Positions 1 through 8,194 of a stretch of 64,000 nt of DNA are shown in pieces. Under the pieces are notes generated by a model. The model had not been told where the DNA came from. It made no database searches and was given only the letters and a program-made list of their open reading frames with translations. How positions within the stretch are numbered: the first letter of the stretch is position 1; the number at the start of each line of letters is the position of its first letter. A program made the translations under genes and the position numbers. This stretch comes from Roseovarius sp. (GTDB taxonomy: Bacteria; Pseudomonadota; Alphaproteobacteria; Rhodobacterales; Rhodobacteraceae), in contig NZ_JAUCYU010000006.1 in the NCBI RefSeq assembly GCF_030373445.1, positions 1 to 64,000 of the forward strand. The letters run 5' to 3'.

Positions 1-139
1 CGAGGATGAAATCCACCACCTCGTCCATCGCCGCCGCGATCGGCGCGGTATAGGCCGTCAGCCCAACGATCGGCATCTCCCCCCGCCGCCCCGCAAGCGA
101 CATCGCCGTCAGCTTCCTCGTTCCAGAATGTACGCTCAT
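1..139 (-). CDS. panB: 3-methyl-2-oxobutanoate hydroxymethyltransferase, N-terminal fragment
   Basis: The first 46 codons of a minus-strand gene are present and the rest lies beyond the window edge. The reading KLTAMSLAGRRG followed by PIVGLTAYTAPIAAAMDEVVDFIL matches the N-terminus of PanB, where a K-x-T segment is followed by an I-x-x-LTAYT strand and a D-x-x-VD-x-IL stretch just before the VGDS metal site. PanB adds a hydroxymethyl group from methylenetetrahydrofolate to ketoisovalerate, the first step of pantothenate synthesis in the cytoplasm. The ATG at 137-139 fits the family's usual start. The metal-binding and catalytic residues are outside the window, so activity cannot be judged. 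Confidence 0.8.
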   Translation of the reverse strand, partial: MSVHSGTRKLTAMSLAGRRGEMPIVGLTAYTAPIAAAMDEVVDFIL

Positions 140-802
140 TGTCTGCCTTTCCCGATATCGGATCGCGGCGCGCCCCCGGCGCCCGCGTGATGTGTAACCC
201 TCATGCCCGGCCTCGCTGGCGCCGCCGGTGTGCCATTACGTGCACAACGGTGCCCCGGGTCTTGCCGCCATTCGACGCCTGCGCGCGCAACGACCGCCCA
301 AACCGGCCCGGACCCATGGCAAAACTCATGCGGAAAAGTGAAAATACGTCGAAGTCAGCCACGCTCTTCTCCTCCTCGTGCCTGAGCCTCCCTTGGTCCT
401 CCGGCGCAGACTACAGCGCCGCTCCGCCCCCAAGTAGTGCCAATTCCCGAACCATGCGTTCCGCTCCCCGCAACACCGGGCCCCAGTGCGTCACGTCCGG
501 CAGGTACGTCACCAGAGAAGGGAAGAACACCGACAGCAGCAGCGTGAGCAGGATCGGCACCAGGAACGGCAGGATCGCCACCACCTCCTTCTCGAACGGC
601 ATTCCCGTCAGTTCTGTCAGCACGCATGCTCTGGCAGGCTATGGAGATTGAAGACAAAGGCCACGGCCTGCGAAACGCCCTTACCCGCCCTGTTGGCGAG
701 ATTGCGCAGGATCACGTGCTAGTCGAGGACGCGCTTGCGTCATAAGGGCTGTTGCTAGACGCGAAGGCCGGATTGACGGCTTGATCCAGCCGCTCTCAGC
801 CG
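140..802. other. Intergenic stretch with a decayed gene remnant
   Basis: This stretch separates panB from the TRAP cluster. Apart from the DctM-like remnant at 411-638, no reading frame here has a recognisable product. It is bounded by the divergent-side start of panB and the 3' end of dctM. No clear terminator with a T-run was found below dctM. Confidence 0.5.
411..638 (-). pseudogene. Remnant of a TRAP large permease (DctM) C-terminus
   Basis: The minus-strand frame is open from just inside a TAG (639-641) to a stop near 411 and reads EKEVVAILPFLVPILLTLLL, then FFPSLVTYLPD. This is the shape of the last membrane segment of DctM, where a PFL-x-LLLL helix is followed by FP-x-x-x-x-x-LP; the intact DctM at 803-2092 ends similarly (WPFLLALLGALLLF, then FVPQIVLVVP). 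The remaining roughly 360 residues of a DctM are missing upstream. The likely reading is a deletion relic of another TRAP operon. No start codon with a convincing ribosome site is visible. Confidence 0.55.
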
Positions 803-2092
803 TCAGCCGTAAAACAGGTTCGGCACGACCAACACGATCTGCGGTACGAAGGTGAACAGCAACAACGCCCCGAGCAACGCCAGCAAGAACGGCCAGGATT
901 CGCGGATGTATTCCTCCAAACGGACCCGCGCGATGGACGTCGTGATGAACATCATGGTGCCGAATGGCGGCGTGAAACCGGCAATCGTCAGGTTGATCGA
1001 CATGACGATACCGAAATGGATCGGGTCGATGCCCGCCTGCTTGATGACCGGCACGAAGATGGGCGCGAGCAGGATCATCGCGGCACCGCCCTCGAAAAAG
1101 CATCCCACGGCGATCAGGATGAGGTTGATCACGAGCAGCAGCACCCAGGGCTGATCGATATTCTCGACGAGGGCGGCGGCGATGGCGCGCGGAATGCCTT
1201 CCCAGGTAAGGTACTGGCCGAATGCACTGGCCGCGCCGATGATGAACATGACGCTCGCCGTGGCGATGACGGATTCCCGCAGGATCTTGGGGGCGTCAGA
1301 CCATTTCAGCTTGCGGTAGATGAATGCGCCGACGGCAATGGCGTAGAGCACGGCGACGGCGCCCGCTTCTGTCGGGGTGAAGGCGCCCATGCGCAACCCC
1401 ATCAAGATGCCGAGCGGCAGAACGAGCGCCCAGATCGAGTCGACCATTTGCCAGCCGATCGCCTTGAGGTCGGCGCGGCTGTCGCGCGAGGGGGCGTAGT
1501 TGCGGTAGCGCGAGATCAGGCCAACGGTGATCATCAGAAGGGCGCAGATGATCATGCCCGGCAGGTAGCCCGCGAAGAACATCCGGGCGATCGAGACATC
1601 GGCGACGAGCGCATAGAGGATCAATATGATGCCCGGCGGGATGATTGGCGTGATGCAGGAGGACGCGGCCGTGACCACCGTGGAGTATCCGCGGGAATAG
1701 CCGAGCTTCTCCATCTCGGGCACCACGATCTTGGTTTGCATCGCTGCGTCGGCGTTGGCCGACCCGGAAAGGCCGCCCATCATGGCGCTCATCAGCACGT
1801 TCACCTGCCCCATGCCACCGCGCATGTGCCCCACAAGCATCTCGGCCAGTTTCATGAGCCGCTCGGTAATACCGGCGTAATTGAAGACCACGCCGGCGCA
1901 GGCGAAAAAGGGAATGGCAAGGTAGGGGAAGGACTCGGTCGAGGCGACAAGCCGCTGCACGACGAGTTCCACCGGGAAGGTGGTGTTGATCACCGCGAAG
2001 TAGAAGCAGGTCGCGATGAGCATCGCAAAGGCGACCGGGATTCTCAGGAAGAAGAGAACGAACATGATGATGGCCGGCATGTATGGAAGCAT
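803..2092 (-). CDS. dctM: TRAP transporter large permease DctM
   Basis: The 429-residue protein is almost entirely hydrophobic helices with the family landmarks: FLRIPVAFAM near the N-terminus, a GGLSGSANADAAM loop, CITPIIPPGIILIL, and GCFFEGGAAMILLAPIFVPV. Length matches usual DctM proteins (about 425). It forms the ion-coupled translocation channel of the TRAP importer in the inner membrane together with DctQ. It is the last gene of a dctP-dctQ-dctM operon, 42 bases after dctQ. The substrate is not readable from the permease; the linked catabolic genes suggest a sugar acid or related hydroxy-acid. Confidence 0.93.
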   Translation of the reverse strand: MLPYMPAIIMFVLFFLRIPVAFAMLIATCFYFAVINTTFPVELVVQRLVASTESFPYLAIPFFACAGVVFNYAGITERLMKLAEMLVGHMRGGMGQVNVLMSAMMGGLSGSANADAAMQTKIVVPEMEKLGYSRGYSTVVTAASSCITPIIPPGIILILYALVADVSIARMFFAGYLPGMIICALLMITVGLISRYRNYAPSRDSRADLKAIGWQMVDSIWALVLPLGILMGLRMGAFTPTEAGAVAVLYAIAVGAFIYRKLKWSDAPKILRESVIATASVMFIIGAASAFGQYLTWEGIPRAIAAALVENIDQPWVLLLVINLILIAVGCFFEGGAAMILLAPIFVPVIKQAGIDPIHFGIVMSINLTIAGFTPPFGTMMFITTSIARVRLEEYIRESWPFLLALLGALLLFTFVPQIVLVVPNLFYG

Positions 2093-2134
2093 GTCTCTAC
2101 TCCGCAGTCTCTTGGCCGCACGTGGCGGGTGGGG

Positions 2135-2641
2135 TCATGTTGCGTCCGGCGACTCGGCTTCGGAGATGCCGGCATCTTCCCCGACGCCGCCAAACAGGGT
2201 CTTGAGGAAAAACCTGGCGCTGTAGATCGCCATCAGGCCAAAGGCGATCGTCGGGGCGATGTTGATGAAGAAGTACGGGTATTCGATGTAAGCCGACCTG
2301 CGCACCCAGCTTCCCTGGGACAGGATCCAGCCGAGATAGCAGAGATAGGCATTGGCCAAGGTCAGAACGAGGAAATTGAAGAGCAGGACGTAGTGCCTGA
2401 TGCCCTGCGACAGGCGGTCGACGAAGACGGTGACCGCGATCAGGCCATGTTCCCGATACAGCAGGCTCGCGCCGAAGAAGACGGCATAGTCGAAGCCCAG
2501 ATACGCAAGTTCCTCGGCGAATGGCAGCGCGTAACTGAAGAAGTACCGGCAGAGCACGTTGGCGCTGATCGTGACAAGCATCAGGGTGAAGGCCGCGGCG
2601 CTGATCAGGAATTCGAAATTTCTCGCAAACCACAGCATCAT
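2135..2641 (-). CDS. dctQ: TRAP transporter small permease DctQ
   Basis: The protein has 168 residues and four hydrophobic segments, as expected for DctQ. Typical landmarks are FARNFEFLISAAAFTLML for helix 1, NVLCRYFFSYALPFAEEL (the R-Y-x-F-x-x-x-x-x-x-EE signature), and a final helix at FFINIAPTIAFGLMAIY. DctQ associates with DctM in the inner membrane and is needed for transport. It follows dctP after 88 bases that contain a stable hairpin (2688-2716), and precedes dctM by 42 bases. The C-terminal tail (GVGEDAGISEAESPDAT) is acidic and probably cytoplasmic. Confidence 0.92.
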   Translation of the reverse strand: MMLWFARNFEFLISAAAFTLMLVTISANVLCRYFFSYALPFAEELAYLGFDYAVFFGASLLYREHGLIAVTVFVDRLSQGIRHYVLLFNFLVLTLANAYLCYLGWILSQGSWVRRSAYIEYPYFFINIAPTIAFGLMAIYSARFFLKTLFGGVGEDAGISEAESPDAT

Positions 2642-2687
2642 GTCGCGCCTTCCGGATCCTTAGGAGCCCTGACCCAAGCGAGATGGC

Positions 2688-2716
2688 CCGTGCCGGCGCC
2701 GATGGCACCGGCACGG
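2688..2716 (-). other. Intercistronic hairpin between dctP and dctQ
   Basis: CCGTGCCGG at 2688-2696 pairs with CCGGCACGG at 2708-2716, giving a perfect 9-bp stem around an 11-base loop. No T-run follows on the transcribed strand, so it is not a standard terminator. Its position right after the binding-protein stop codon suggests that it protects dctP mRNA or partly limits read-through into dctQM. Confidence 0.55.
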
Positions 2717-2729
2717 ATCACGCAATGGA

Positions 2730-3725
2730 TCACTCGATTACGCTCACGATGTCCTGATAGAGGTTCGGAGTCCACTCGGGGAAGCTTTCGCTGACCTCGC
2801 TCGCCTTCTCGATAAAGGCGGACTTGTCGACGTCCTCGTTGACCGTCACGCCGGCCTCGGCAAGCTTGTCCATGTACTCTTTCTCGATCGACTTGATCTG
2901 ATCGGCCCGGACCGCAGGGTAGGATTGACCGACGCTGTCAAGCGCCTGCTGTGCCTTCTCGGGAAGCGACTCGTAGACCTGCTGCGACATGACGATCGAG
3001 GTGCTGGCCACGAGGTGCTCGGTGAGGTTGTAGTTGTCGAGAATCTCGTGGAATTTCATCCCGTAGACGACGTTGGGCGGCGACTCGACACAGTCGGCCA
3101 CGCCTTGCGAAAGCGCCGTGTAGACTTCGCTCCACGCGGTATTGACGGTGATACCGCCAAGCACCTCACCGACCCAGTTCCACATCTTCGTCGGCGCATT
3201 GCGAACTTTCAGTTCGGCAGTATCGGCGCGGGCGTCGACAGGCGTGTTGCACATCAGGTTGCGGGTGCCGAAATAGACGAGCGTCACGATGCGCAGGCCC
3301 TGGTCGTTGAGCTCCTTCTCCATGCGCTGGCCGATTTCCGATTGCCACGCCTCGGGAATATCCGACGGTTCCTTGAACAGGTAGGGCGCCATGAAGACCG
3401 CGTAGTCGGGCACGTAGTTCGCAAGGTGGCTGGGGTCGGAATCCTGCAGGATCGGCGCGCCGCGCGAGATCGCCTGGATCATGTCGGTGGTCTTGCCGAG
3501 CGTCTCGGTCGGGTAGACCTCGATGTTCAAGGTGCCTTCGGATTCTTCCTCGATCTTGGTGGCGAAGTCCTCCCAGTAGGCATAGACCGGATCCTGGTTC
3601 GAGATCACGAGGTTCATTTTCAGCGTGGTCGCCTCCTGCGCCCATGCTGCAACGCTGCCAAGCCCCACGGCGAGCCCAAGGCCCAGTGCGCCGATACGGC
3701 TGATAGTACCAATCGATTTTACCAT
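2730..3725 (-). CDS. dctP: TRAP transporter solute-binding protein DctP
   Basis: The 331-residue protein starts with a Sec signal peptide (MVKSIGTISRIGALGLGLAV, cleavage near AAWAQ-EA at about residue 30). The mature part has the DctP fold: LKMNLVISNQDPVYAYWEDF, IEVYPTETLGKTTDMIQAIS, and ELKVRNAPTKMWNWVGEVLG, where the Arg of L-K-V-R usually binds the substrate carboxylate. It acts in the periplasm and delivers the ligand to DctQM. It is the first gene of its operon and is preceded by a TATAAT promoter overlapped by the GntR palindrome at 3893-3904. The ribosome site is the GGAGGAG just upstream. The ligand is probably a carboxylate, but its identity is unknown. Confidence 0.93.
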   Translation of the reverse strand: MVKSIGTISRIGALGLGLAVGLGSVAAWAQEATTLKMNLVISNQDPVYAYWEDFATKIEEESEGTLNIEVYPTETLGKTTDMIQAISRGAPILQDSDPSHLANYVPDYAVFMAPYLFKEPSDIPEAWQSEIGQRMEKELNDQGLRIVTLVYFGTRNLMCNTPVDARADTAELKVRNAPTKMWNWVGEVLGGITVNTAWSEVYTALSQGVADCVESPPNVVYGMKFHEILDNYNLTEHLVASTSIVMSQQVYESLPEKAQQALDSVGQSYPAVRADQIKSIEKEYMDKLAEAGVTVNEDVDKSAFIEKASEVSESFPEWTPNLYQDIVSVIE

Positions 3726-3873
3726 TTCTCTCCTCCTAAGTGGGTTGCATTGCCATGCATCCCGGCTGTTCCGCGAACACCCGACCCCGATGCGCGGGGC
3801 CTTCGGCTCGCATATTTGACCCGGTCAGATTCGGCCTTCGCGGATCGTGGCAGGAGTTGGTATTCTCCCACTC

Positions 3874-3902
3874 ATTATATCTGGTACGATATATGATGCA
3901 TC
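3874..3902 (-). promoter_or_regulatory. Promoter of dctPQM
   Basis: On the minus strand a perfect TATAAT lies at 3874-3879. Seventeen bases upstream, the -35 position (3897-3902, GATGCA) falls inside the GntR palindrome. The poor -35 and the overlap fit a promoter that is blocked by a bound repressor. The transcript would have a leader of about 140 bases before dctP. Confidence 0.5.
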
Positions 3903-3904
3903 AT
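3893..3904. promoter_or_regulatory. GntR operator copy 1 (dctPQM promoter)
   Basis: A perfect 12-bp palindrome, ATGATGCATCAT, sits across the -35 region of the dctP promoter. The same 12-mer recurs exactly at 12253-12264 and with one mismatch at 4707-4718 and 9109-9120, each time at a promoter or start of this cluster. Short palindromes of this type are typical FCD-type GntR targets, so the cluster's own regulator is the likely ligand. Confidence 0.7.
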
Positions 3905-3979
3905 GCGTCGTCAAGCTTCATAGCCCCGTTCTTCTTGGTTGTTTCCGTGTAAAATCGCAGGTTTTCAGGCGGCTCCGGT

Positions 3980-4708
3980 TCAGGAGCGCTTCTGTTTGAC
4001 GCCCGAGGCGACCCCGGCTGCCGCCGCATCCAGTGACGCCCCGCCCCGAAGTTCTTCCTCGAGCGTGTCCAGGAGCTCTTCGCCCCAGCGGATATCCTCC
4101 TGCATGGCGGCTTCGCTGGCGACGCTGTCATGGGCTTCGAGCGCGACAAGCAGATCGAAATGCTTGTGGTTCTCGCTCGACAGTTTGCGCACAGGCATAC
4201 GGTCGTGGAAAAGGCGCAGGAAGGGGCCCATCAGAACCCACATGTTCTCGCAGAGGCCTTCAAGGATCGGCATGTCGGCCAGCTTGAGAACGGCAAAGTG
4301 GAAATCGCGGTTCAACAGGCTTGCCGCCGCCGGGTCGGTTGCGGCCGTCTCAATAAAGCGGGCGTTGAGCGCCTTGAGGTCCTTTAGCTGCGAAGGCGTG
4401 ATGATCTCGGCAACCCGCGCGGCGGCCCGGCCTTCCAGCTCGATCCGGATCTGCTGAACCTCGCGCAACCGGTCGATATCGAGTTCAGGAACCTGAACGG
4501 AGGTTGCGGCCCGCAGTTCGAGCGAGCGCTCGCTGACCAGGCGGAAGATCGCCTCGCGCACCGGCGTGATGCTGGTGCCATATTCATTTGCGATTCCGGA
4601 GATAGTCAGGCGCTGGCCGGGTTCGTACTGGCCATCCATGAGAGAGGCCCGCAAGCTGTTGTAAAGCTGCGTCGCAAGGCTTTCTCTGGATAAGCTTTTG
4701 CCCGCCAT
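3980..4708 (-). CDS. GntR-family transcriptional regulator, FCD domain
   Basis: The 242-residue protein has an N-terminal winged helix (about residues 8-75: LYNSLRASLMDGQYEPGQRL, then GTSITPVREAIFRLVSE) and an all-helical FCD ligand domain. The latter keeps the usual metal-site pattern: D-F-H in LLNRDFHFAVLKLAD and two His in ENHKHFDLL. FCD regulators usually repress catabolic operons and are released by a small organic acid. It is the last gene of the aroE-like to gntR minus-strand operon, starting only 6 bases after the VOC stop. A palindrome matching the promoter operators overlaps its start codon, suggesting autoregulation. The inducer is unknown. Confidence 0.92.
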   Translation of the reverse strand: MAGKSLSRESLATQLYNSLRASLMDGQYEPGQRLTISGIANEYGTSITPVREAIFRLVSERSLELRAATSVQVPELDIDRLREVQQIRIELEGRAAARVAEIITPSQLKDLKALNARFIETAATDPAAASLLNRDFHFAVLKLADMPILEGLCENMWVLMGPFLRLFHDRMPVRKLSSENHKHFDLLVALEAHDSVASEAAMQEDIRWGEELLDTLEEELRGGASLDAAAAGVASGVKQKRS

Positions 4709-4718
4709 GATGCATCAC
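4707..4718. promoter_or_regulatory. GntR operator copy 2 (gntR start)
   Basis: ATGATGCATCAC differs from the perfect palindrome at one end base and keeps the 10-bp core TGATGCATCA. It covers the gntR start codon (4706-4708) and the stop of the preceding VOC gene (4715-4717). Binding here could act as a roadblock or in autoregulation. It could also be a coincidence of coding sequence, but the match to the three promoter copies makes that less likely. Confidence 0.5.
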
Positions 4719-5179
4719 CCGTCCGTTTCTTGCGGAGACTCGACAAGTTCGATCAGAATCCCGTGTGGGTCTTTCATATACAAGCCGCGCAGTCCCTGCG
4801 CCATCCCTTCGGTGATCGCTACGGTCTCGCCCTGAAGCGAGCCGCCCCCTTCGAGGATCCGGGCACGCCAGTCATCGACATCGTCGACGCGCAGGCAGAC
4901 ATGGGCGACGGTCGGCTGGTTGGCCGCCGCTGTCACAGGCTCGGCGGTCGGCTCGAAGAACTCGATGAACTCGATATGCGCGCCGTGGCCGAAGAGGTGG
5001 ACGAGCCTGACCTGTGCGCCGGGCACGCCGATGAACCTGGAAATCCATTCTTGCCGGCGCTCCCCGACGGGCTGCGGGTCGAAGCCCATCACGTCGCGCC
5101 AGAAGGTGATCGAGGTCTCGATATCCGAGGTGATGAACCCCACGTGGTCGAACGTTGCGCGGTGTGCGGCCTGGGTCAT
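4715..5179 (-). CDS. VOC (glyoxalase/dioxygenase) family protein
   Basis: The 154-residue protein is a single pair of beta-alpha-beta-beta-beta modules. Candidate metal ligands are His12 (FDHVGF), Glu70 or Glu73 (HIEFIEF), His93 (VAHVCLRV) and Glu144 (ILIELVE), the pattern of metal-dependent VOC isomerases, lyases and epimerases. The DPHGILIELVE ending is typical. It overlaps the upstream enolase-superfamily gene by 4 bases (ATGA) and leads into gntR, so it belongs to the catabolic operon. A role in isomerising or cleaving a pathway intermediate is plausible. The exact reaction cannot be read from the sequence. Confidence 0.85.
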   Translation of the reverse strand: MTQAAHRATFDHVGFITSDIETSITFWRDVMGFDPQPVGERRQEWISRFIGVPGAQVRLVHLFGHGAHIEFIEFFEPTAEPVTAAANQPTVAHVCLRVDDVDDWRARILEGGGSLQGETVAITEGMAQGLRGLYMKDPHGILIELVESPQETDG

Positions 5180-6288
5180 TGCGTCACTCTCTCTGTCTGA
5201 ATTGCGTAGTCTGATAGCCGATCGAAATCCATGCGAAGCCCCTCGCCCGGCGTGTCACCGGCATGGAACATTCCGTTTTCGATCCGCGGCTGTTCCAGCA
5301 GGAAACGATCGATCGGATCGGCGCCCAGCTCGGGCAGGATGGTCTCGACGGTCATGTCGCCTTCCGCCGCGAGGGCAAAATGCAGATGCAGCGCCGGGAA
5401 GACGTGTGAGATCACCGGTCGGCTGAACGTCTGCGCCAGCGCCATGGCCGTGCGCGTTCCGCTGATGCCGCCCATGACGGATGCGTCAATGCGCAGGATG
5501 GCCGACACGCCGGCGATGTCCCGCAATGTCGCGATATCGGTCACGTCCTCTCCCATGGCCAGCGGAACCGGCACCTCACCGGCGATCTCGCCCGCGACGC
5601 GCCACCGGGCCGGGGCGACCGGGTCTTCGACAAATCGGGCGCCCAGCCGTTCGGCGGCACGGCAGGTGCGCATCGCCTGCGCCTTTGACGTCCATGACCA
5701 GTGGGCATCGATGCCGAAGCCGCAGCCGGGCGGCAGGGCGCCGGCCATTGCCTCCATCACGGCGATGTCCGCCTCGGGGTCGCGCCCGTCGATCATGAGC
5801 TTGATGACCGTGAACCCGCGCGCGGCCAGGTCCGCAGTTTCGGACGCCGCCTTTTCGGGTGTCATGCCGTAACCGATGACCGGCATCGCCACCGCGGCCT
5901 CGCGTGCGCCGCCCAGCACCTTCCACAGAGGTTTGCCGACGGCGCGGCACCACGCGCCCCAAAGGGCGATGTCGCACAGGCTGACACCACGTGCGAGGGC
6001 CGCGTGCGGCGCAGGCGCCTGCCCCATGGCCGCCGCCTGGAGACCGCAGCGCATGTCAGCCGACCCGCCGACATAGCGCCGCGCGGCCTCGACCGTTATC
6101 TCGAAGAGCGGCAGCCCGCGCGTGTAGGCATAGGCGAAGCCCTCGCACCCATCGGCCAGCGTGAGCCGCAGCACGATGTATTCCCGCGCCGAAATCTCCT
6201 GTGCACCGAGTTGCACCGGCGAGGCCAGCGGCAGGTTCACCCGCATCACCTCGGCGCTTTTCAACGTCATGTCACTCTGCGCTGTCAT
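5176..6288 (-). CDS. Mandelate racemase/muconate lactonizing enzyme family protein
   Basis: The 370-residue enolase-superfamily protein has the N-terminal capping domain and C-terminal barrel. Metal ligands are Asp194 (GIDAHW), Glu221 (FVEDP) and Glu247 (AMGED). The His295-Asp268 dyad (VISHVFP, LRIDAS) is that of the mandelate racemase subgroup, whose members include acid-sugar dehydratases. The first Lys of the K-x-K base is present (Lys163 in VIKLMID), but the second is Met165, so proton removal may rely on the His-Asp dyad alone. It lies 7 bases after the SDR gene and overlaps the VOC gene. A hydroxy- or sugar-acid dehydratase or epimerase is the best guess. Confidence 0.88.
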   Translation of the reverse strand: MTAQSDMTLKSAEVMRVNLPLASPVQLGAQEISAREYIVLRLTLADGCEGFAYAYTRGLPLFEITVEAARRYVGGSADMRCGLQAAAMGQAPAPHAALARGVSLCDIALWGAWCRAVGKPLWKVLGGAREAAVAMPVIGYGMTPEKAASETADLAARGFTVIKLMIDGRDPEADIAVMEAMAGALPPGCGFGIDAHWSWTSKAQAMRTCRAAERLGARFVEDPVAPARWRVAGEIAGEVPVPLAMGEDVTDIATLRDIAGVSAILRIDASVMGGISGTRTAMALAQTFSRPVISHVFPALHLHFALAAEGDMTVETILPELGADPIDRFLLEQPRIENGMFHAGDTPGEGLRMDFDRLSDYAIQTERVTQ

Positions 6289-6295
6289 TCGGCCC

Positions 6296-7096
6296 TCAAC
6301 TTGCCACTCCGAGATCCACGCTCTCGGTCAGGAAGACATTGGTCGTCATGCCGCCGTCAACAACGATGATCTGTCCGGTCACGAAGCTTGCCGCGTCGGA
6401 GGCGAGGAAGATTGCCGCGCCTTGCAGTTCTTCCGGGGCGGCCCACCGCGCCAGCGGTGTGCGGTCGATGACGATCTGCTCGAGATCGGTGCCGAGCACC
6501 TTCTTGTTCATCTCTGTCAGGATGTAACCCGGACCGATCGCGTTCACGGTGATGCCATGGGGCCCAAGCTCCGCGGCAAGGCCGCGCGTGAGGCCCAGAA
6601 CGCCATGCTTGGCCGCGACATAGGAAATCACCCCCGGTCGCGAAGAGACGCTCATTGTCGAGCCGGTATTGATGATCCGCCCCCGCCCCTTTTGCTTCAT
6701 ATGCGGCGTCACCGCGCGGGACAGGCCGTAGAGCGCCGACAGGTTGATCCCGACAACGCGGTTCCAGTCGTCCATGTCATGGGATTCGACCGGCTTGCGG
6801 ATCAGGATGCCGGCATTGTTCATGAGGATATCGATGCGGTCATGCTCGGCGATGACGCGTGCGACCACGTCTTCCGCCGCCGCTGTGTCGGTCACATCGA
6901 AGGCCAGCGGCTCGGCGGTGCCGCCCTGGGCGCGGATCGCATCGGCCGCCTCGGCGGCCATCTCCGGGTGCAGGTCGTTGACCAGCACCTTGGCCCCTGC
7001 CCCGGCAAAGCCTTCGGCCAGGGACCGTCCGATGCCACGGCCGGCCCCTGTGACGAGCGCGACACGCCCGTCAAGGGAGAAGCGGTTCAGGCTCAC
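6296..7096 (-). CDS. Short-chain dehydrogenase/reductase (SDR)
   Basis: The 266-residue protein is a classical SDR. It has the TGAGRGIG cofactor loop (16-23), NNAG (93-96), Ser146, and the Tyr159-x-x-x-Lys163 catalytic pair in SYVAAKHG. It begins with GTG, six bases below a GGAGGAT ribosome site. It would oxidise or reduce a secondary alcohol or ketone with NAD(P), as expected in a sugar-acid or polyol pathway. It lies between the GldA-like gene (27 bases upstream) and the enolase-superfamily gene (7 bases downstream). The substrate is unknown; gluconate-5-dehydrogenase-like enzymes are among the closest in general appearance. Confidence 0.9.
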   Translation of the reverse strand: MSLNRFSLDGRVALVTGAGRGIGRSLAEGFAGAGAKVLVNDLHPEMAAEAADAIRAQGGTAEPLAFDVTDTAAAEDVVARVIAEHDRIDILMNNAGILIRKPVESHDMDDWNRVVGINLSALYGLSRAVTPHMKQKGRGRIINTGSTMSVSSRPGVISYVAAKHGVLGLTRGLAAELGPHGITVNAIGPGYILTEMNKKVLGTDLEQIVIDRTPLARWAAPEELQGAAIFLASDAASFVTGQIIVVDGGMTTNVFLTESVDLGVAS

Positions 7097-7123
7097 GCGA
7101 GATCCTCCATGTCACGGCCCCTT

Positions 7124-8194
7124 TCAGGCGGCCTCGATTTCGTCGATCGCACGGGCGATGTCGTCGGCGCTGATCGGCTTTTCGAATTTTTTCATGTGCG
7201 CGGCCTCCGCCGAAAGGTCGGCGATGGTCTTGATGTCGGAGTTGGCCTGCCCGCTGTGGCCAAGCTCCGCCAGCGTCAGAGGCAGCAATGCCTCCCTGTA
7301 GAAACCGCGCATGTCGGACATGAATTCGGGTCCGCGCCCTTCGAGCACGAGTTGCACCAGAAGCCCGTAGGCCACCTGGTGACCGTGCAGGGCATCGGCC
7401 ACGCCGGGCACGGCGGAAAGGCCGCGCGTCATGCCATGAGACACCGAGAGGCCACCGCTTTCGAAGGCAAGGCCGCTCATCAGGATGCAGGCTTCGACAA
7501 CGCGCTCGAAATCCTCATTGGGCTCGCCCCCCTCGAGTGCCTTGTAGGCCGCGGCGGTATGGGTTCGAACCGTGTCATAGCAGGCTTCGGCAAGGGCAAG
7601 CGCGGTGCGGGGGGATGTCGCGCCGAAGACGTTCTTGCCGCCCGACTCGATGCATTGCCGCACTTCGAAACACTTCACGAGGGCGTCACCCACCCCGGCG
7701 GACAGCAGCCGCACCGGAGCCTTCGCGATGATCGCCGTGTCGACAAGCACCAGATCGGGGTTCGACTTGTTTTCCTCGACACCGACGATCTTGTGGGACT
7801 CGTCGTAGACAACGGCGATATGGCTGGTGGGCGCGTCGTTCGAGGCCACTGTCGGCACCGAGACGAATTTCGCGTCGATCTTGCGGCTGAGAAGCTTGCC
7901 GGTGTCGATCGCCTTGCCGCCGCCGGCGGCGATGACGATATCCGGCGTCGCGCCGTCAAGAAGGCCCGCGAGCCGGTCGACCTCGGCATAGGTAATCTCG
8001 CCTCCGAACAGCAATTCGGACATTTCGAGCCCGGCCTCGGCGCAGCTGTCGCGCATCGCCCCGGATACGAGGTCTCGGACCCGCTCGTCGGCGAGCAGGG
8101 CAACGCTCTTGCCCATGCCGGCCAGTTCCGGCCCGATCGAGGCAAGCGCGCCGGGGCCTTGGATGTACTTGCGTGGTGCTCCGAAAACGATCAT
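7124..8194 (-). CDS. Iron-containing alcohol dehydrogenase, glycerol dehydrogenase (GldA)-like
   Basis: The 356-residue protein resembles GldA. It has a GGGKAIDTGK dinucleotide motif at 91-100, and metal ligands Asp170 (GVGDALVK), His253 (VSHGMTRG) and His270 (ALHGHQVAYG), with the 17-residue His spacing of the family. The start ATG at 8192-8194 overlaps the stop of the upstream AroE-like gene (ATGA), which fixes it. GldA-type enzymes oxidise vicinal diols with NAD; relatives also act on cyclitol and sugar-phosphate substrates. In this operon it would be one of three dehydrogenases working on successive alcohol groups of the imported compound. Confidence 0.88.
   Translation of the reverse strand: MIVFGAPRKYIQGPGALASIGPELAGMGKSVALLADERVRDLVSGAMRDSCAEAGLEMSELLFGGEITYAEVDRLAGLLDGATPDIVIAAGGGKAIDTGKLLSRKIDAKFVSVPTVASNDAPTSHIAVVYDESHKIVGVEENKSNPDLVLVDTAIIAKAPVRLLSAGVGDALVKCFEVRQCIESGGKNVFGATSPRTALALAEACYDTVRTHTAAAYKALEGGEPNEDFERVVEACILMSGLAFESGGLSVSHGMTRGLSAVPGVADALHGHQVAYGLLVQLVLEGRGPEFMSDMRGFYREALLPLTLAELGHSGQANSDIKTIADLSAEAAHMKKFEKPISADDIARAIDEIEAA

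Noticed and set aside
200..362. Minus-strand GTG frame starting VADFDVFSLFRMSFAMGPGR
   Set aside because: It is short, Arg-rich toward its end, matches no family I recognise, and lies in a region that already contains gene decay.
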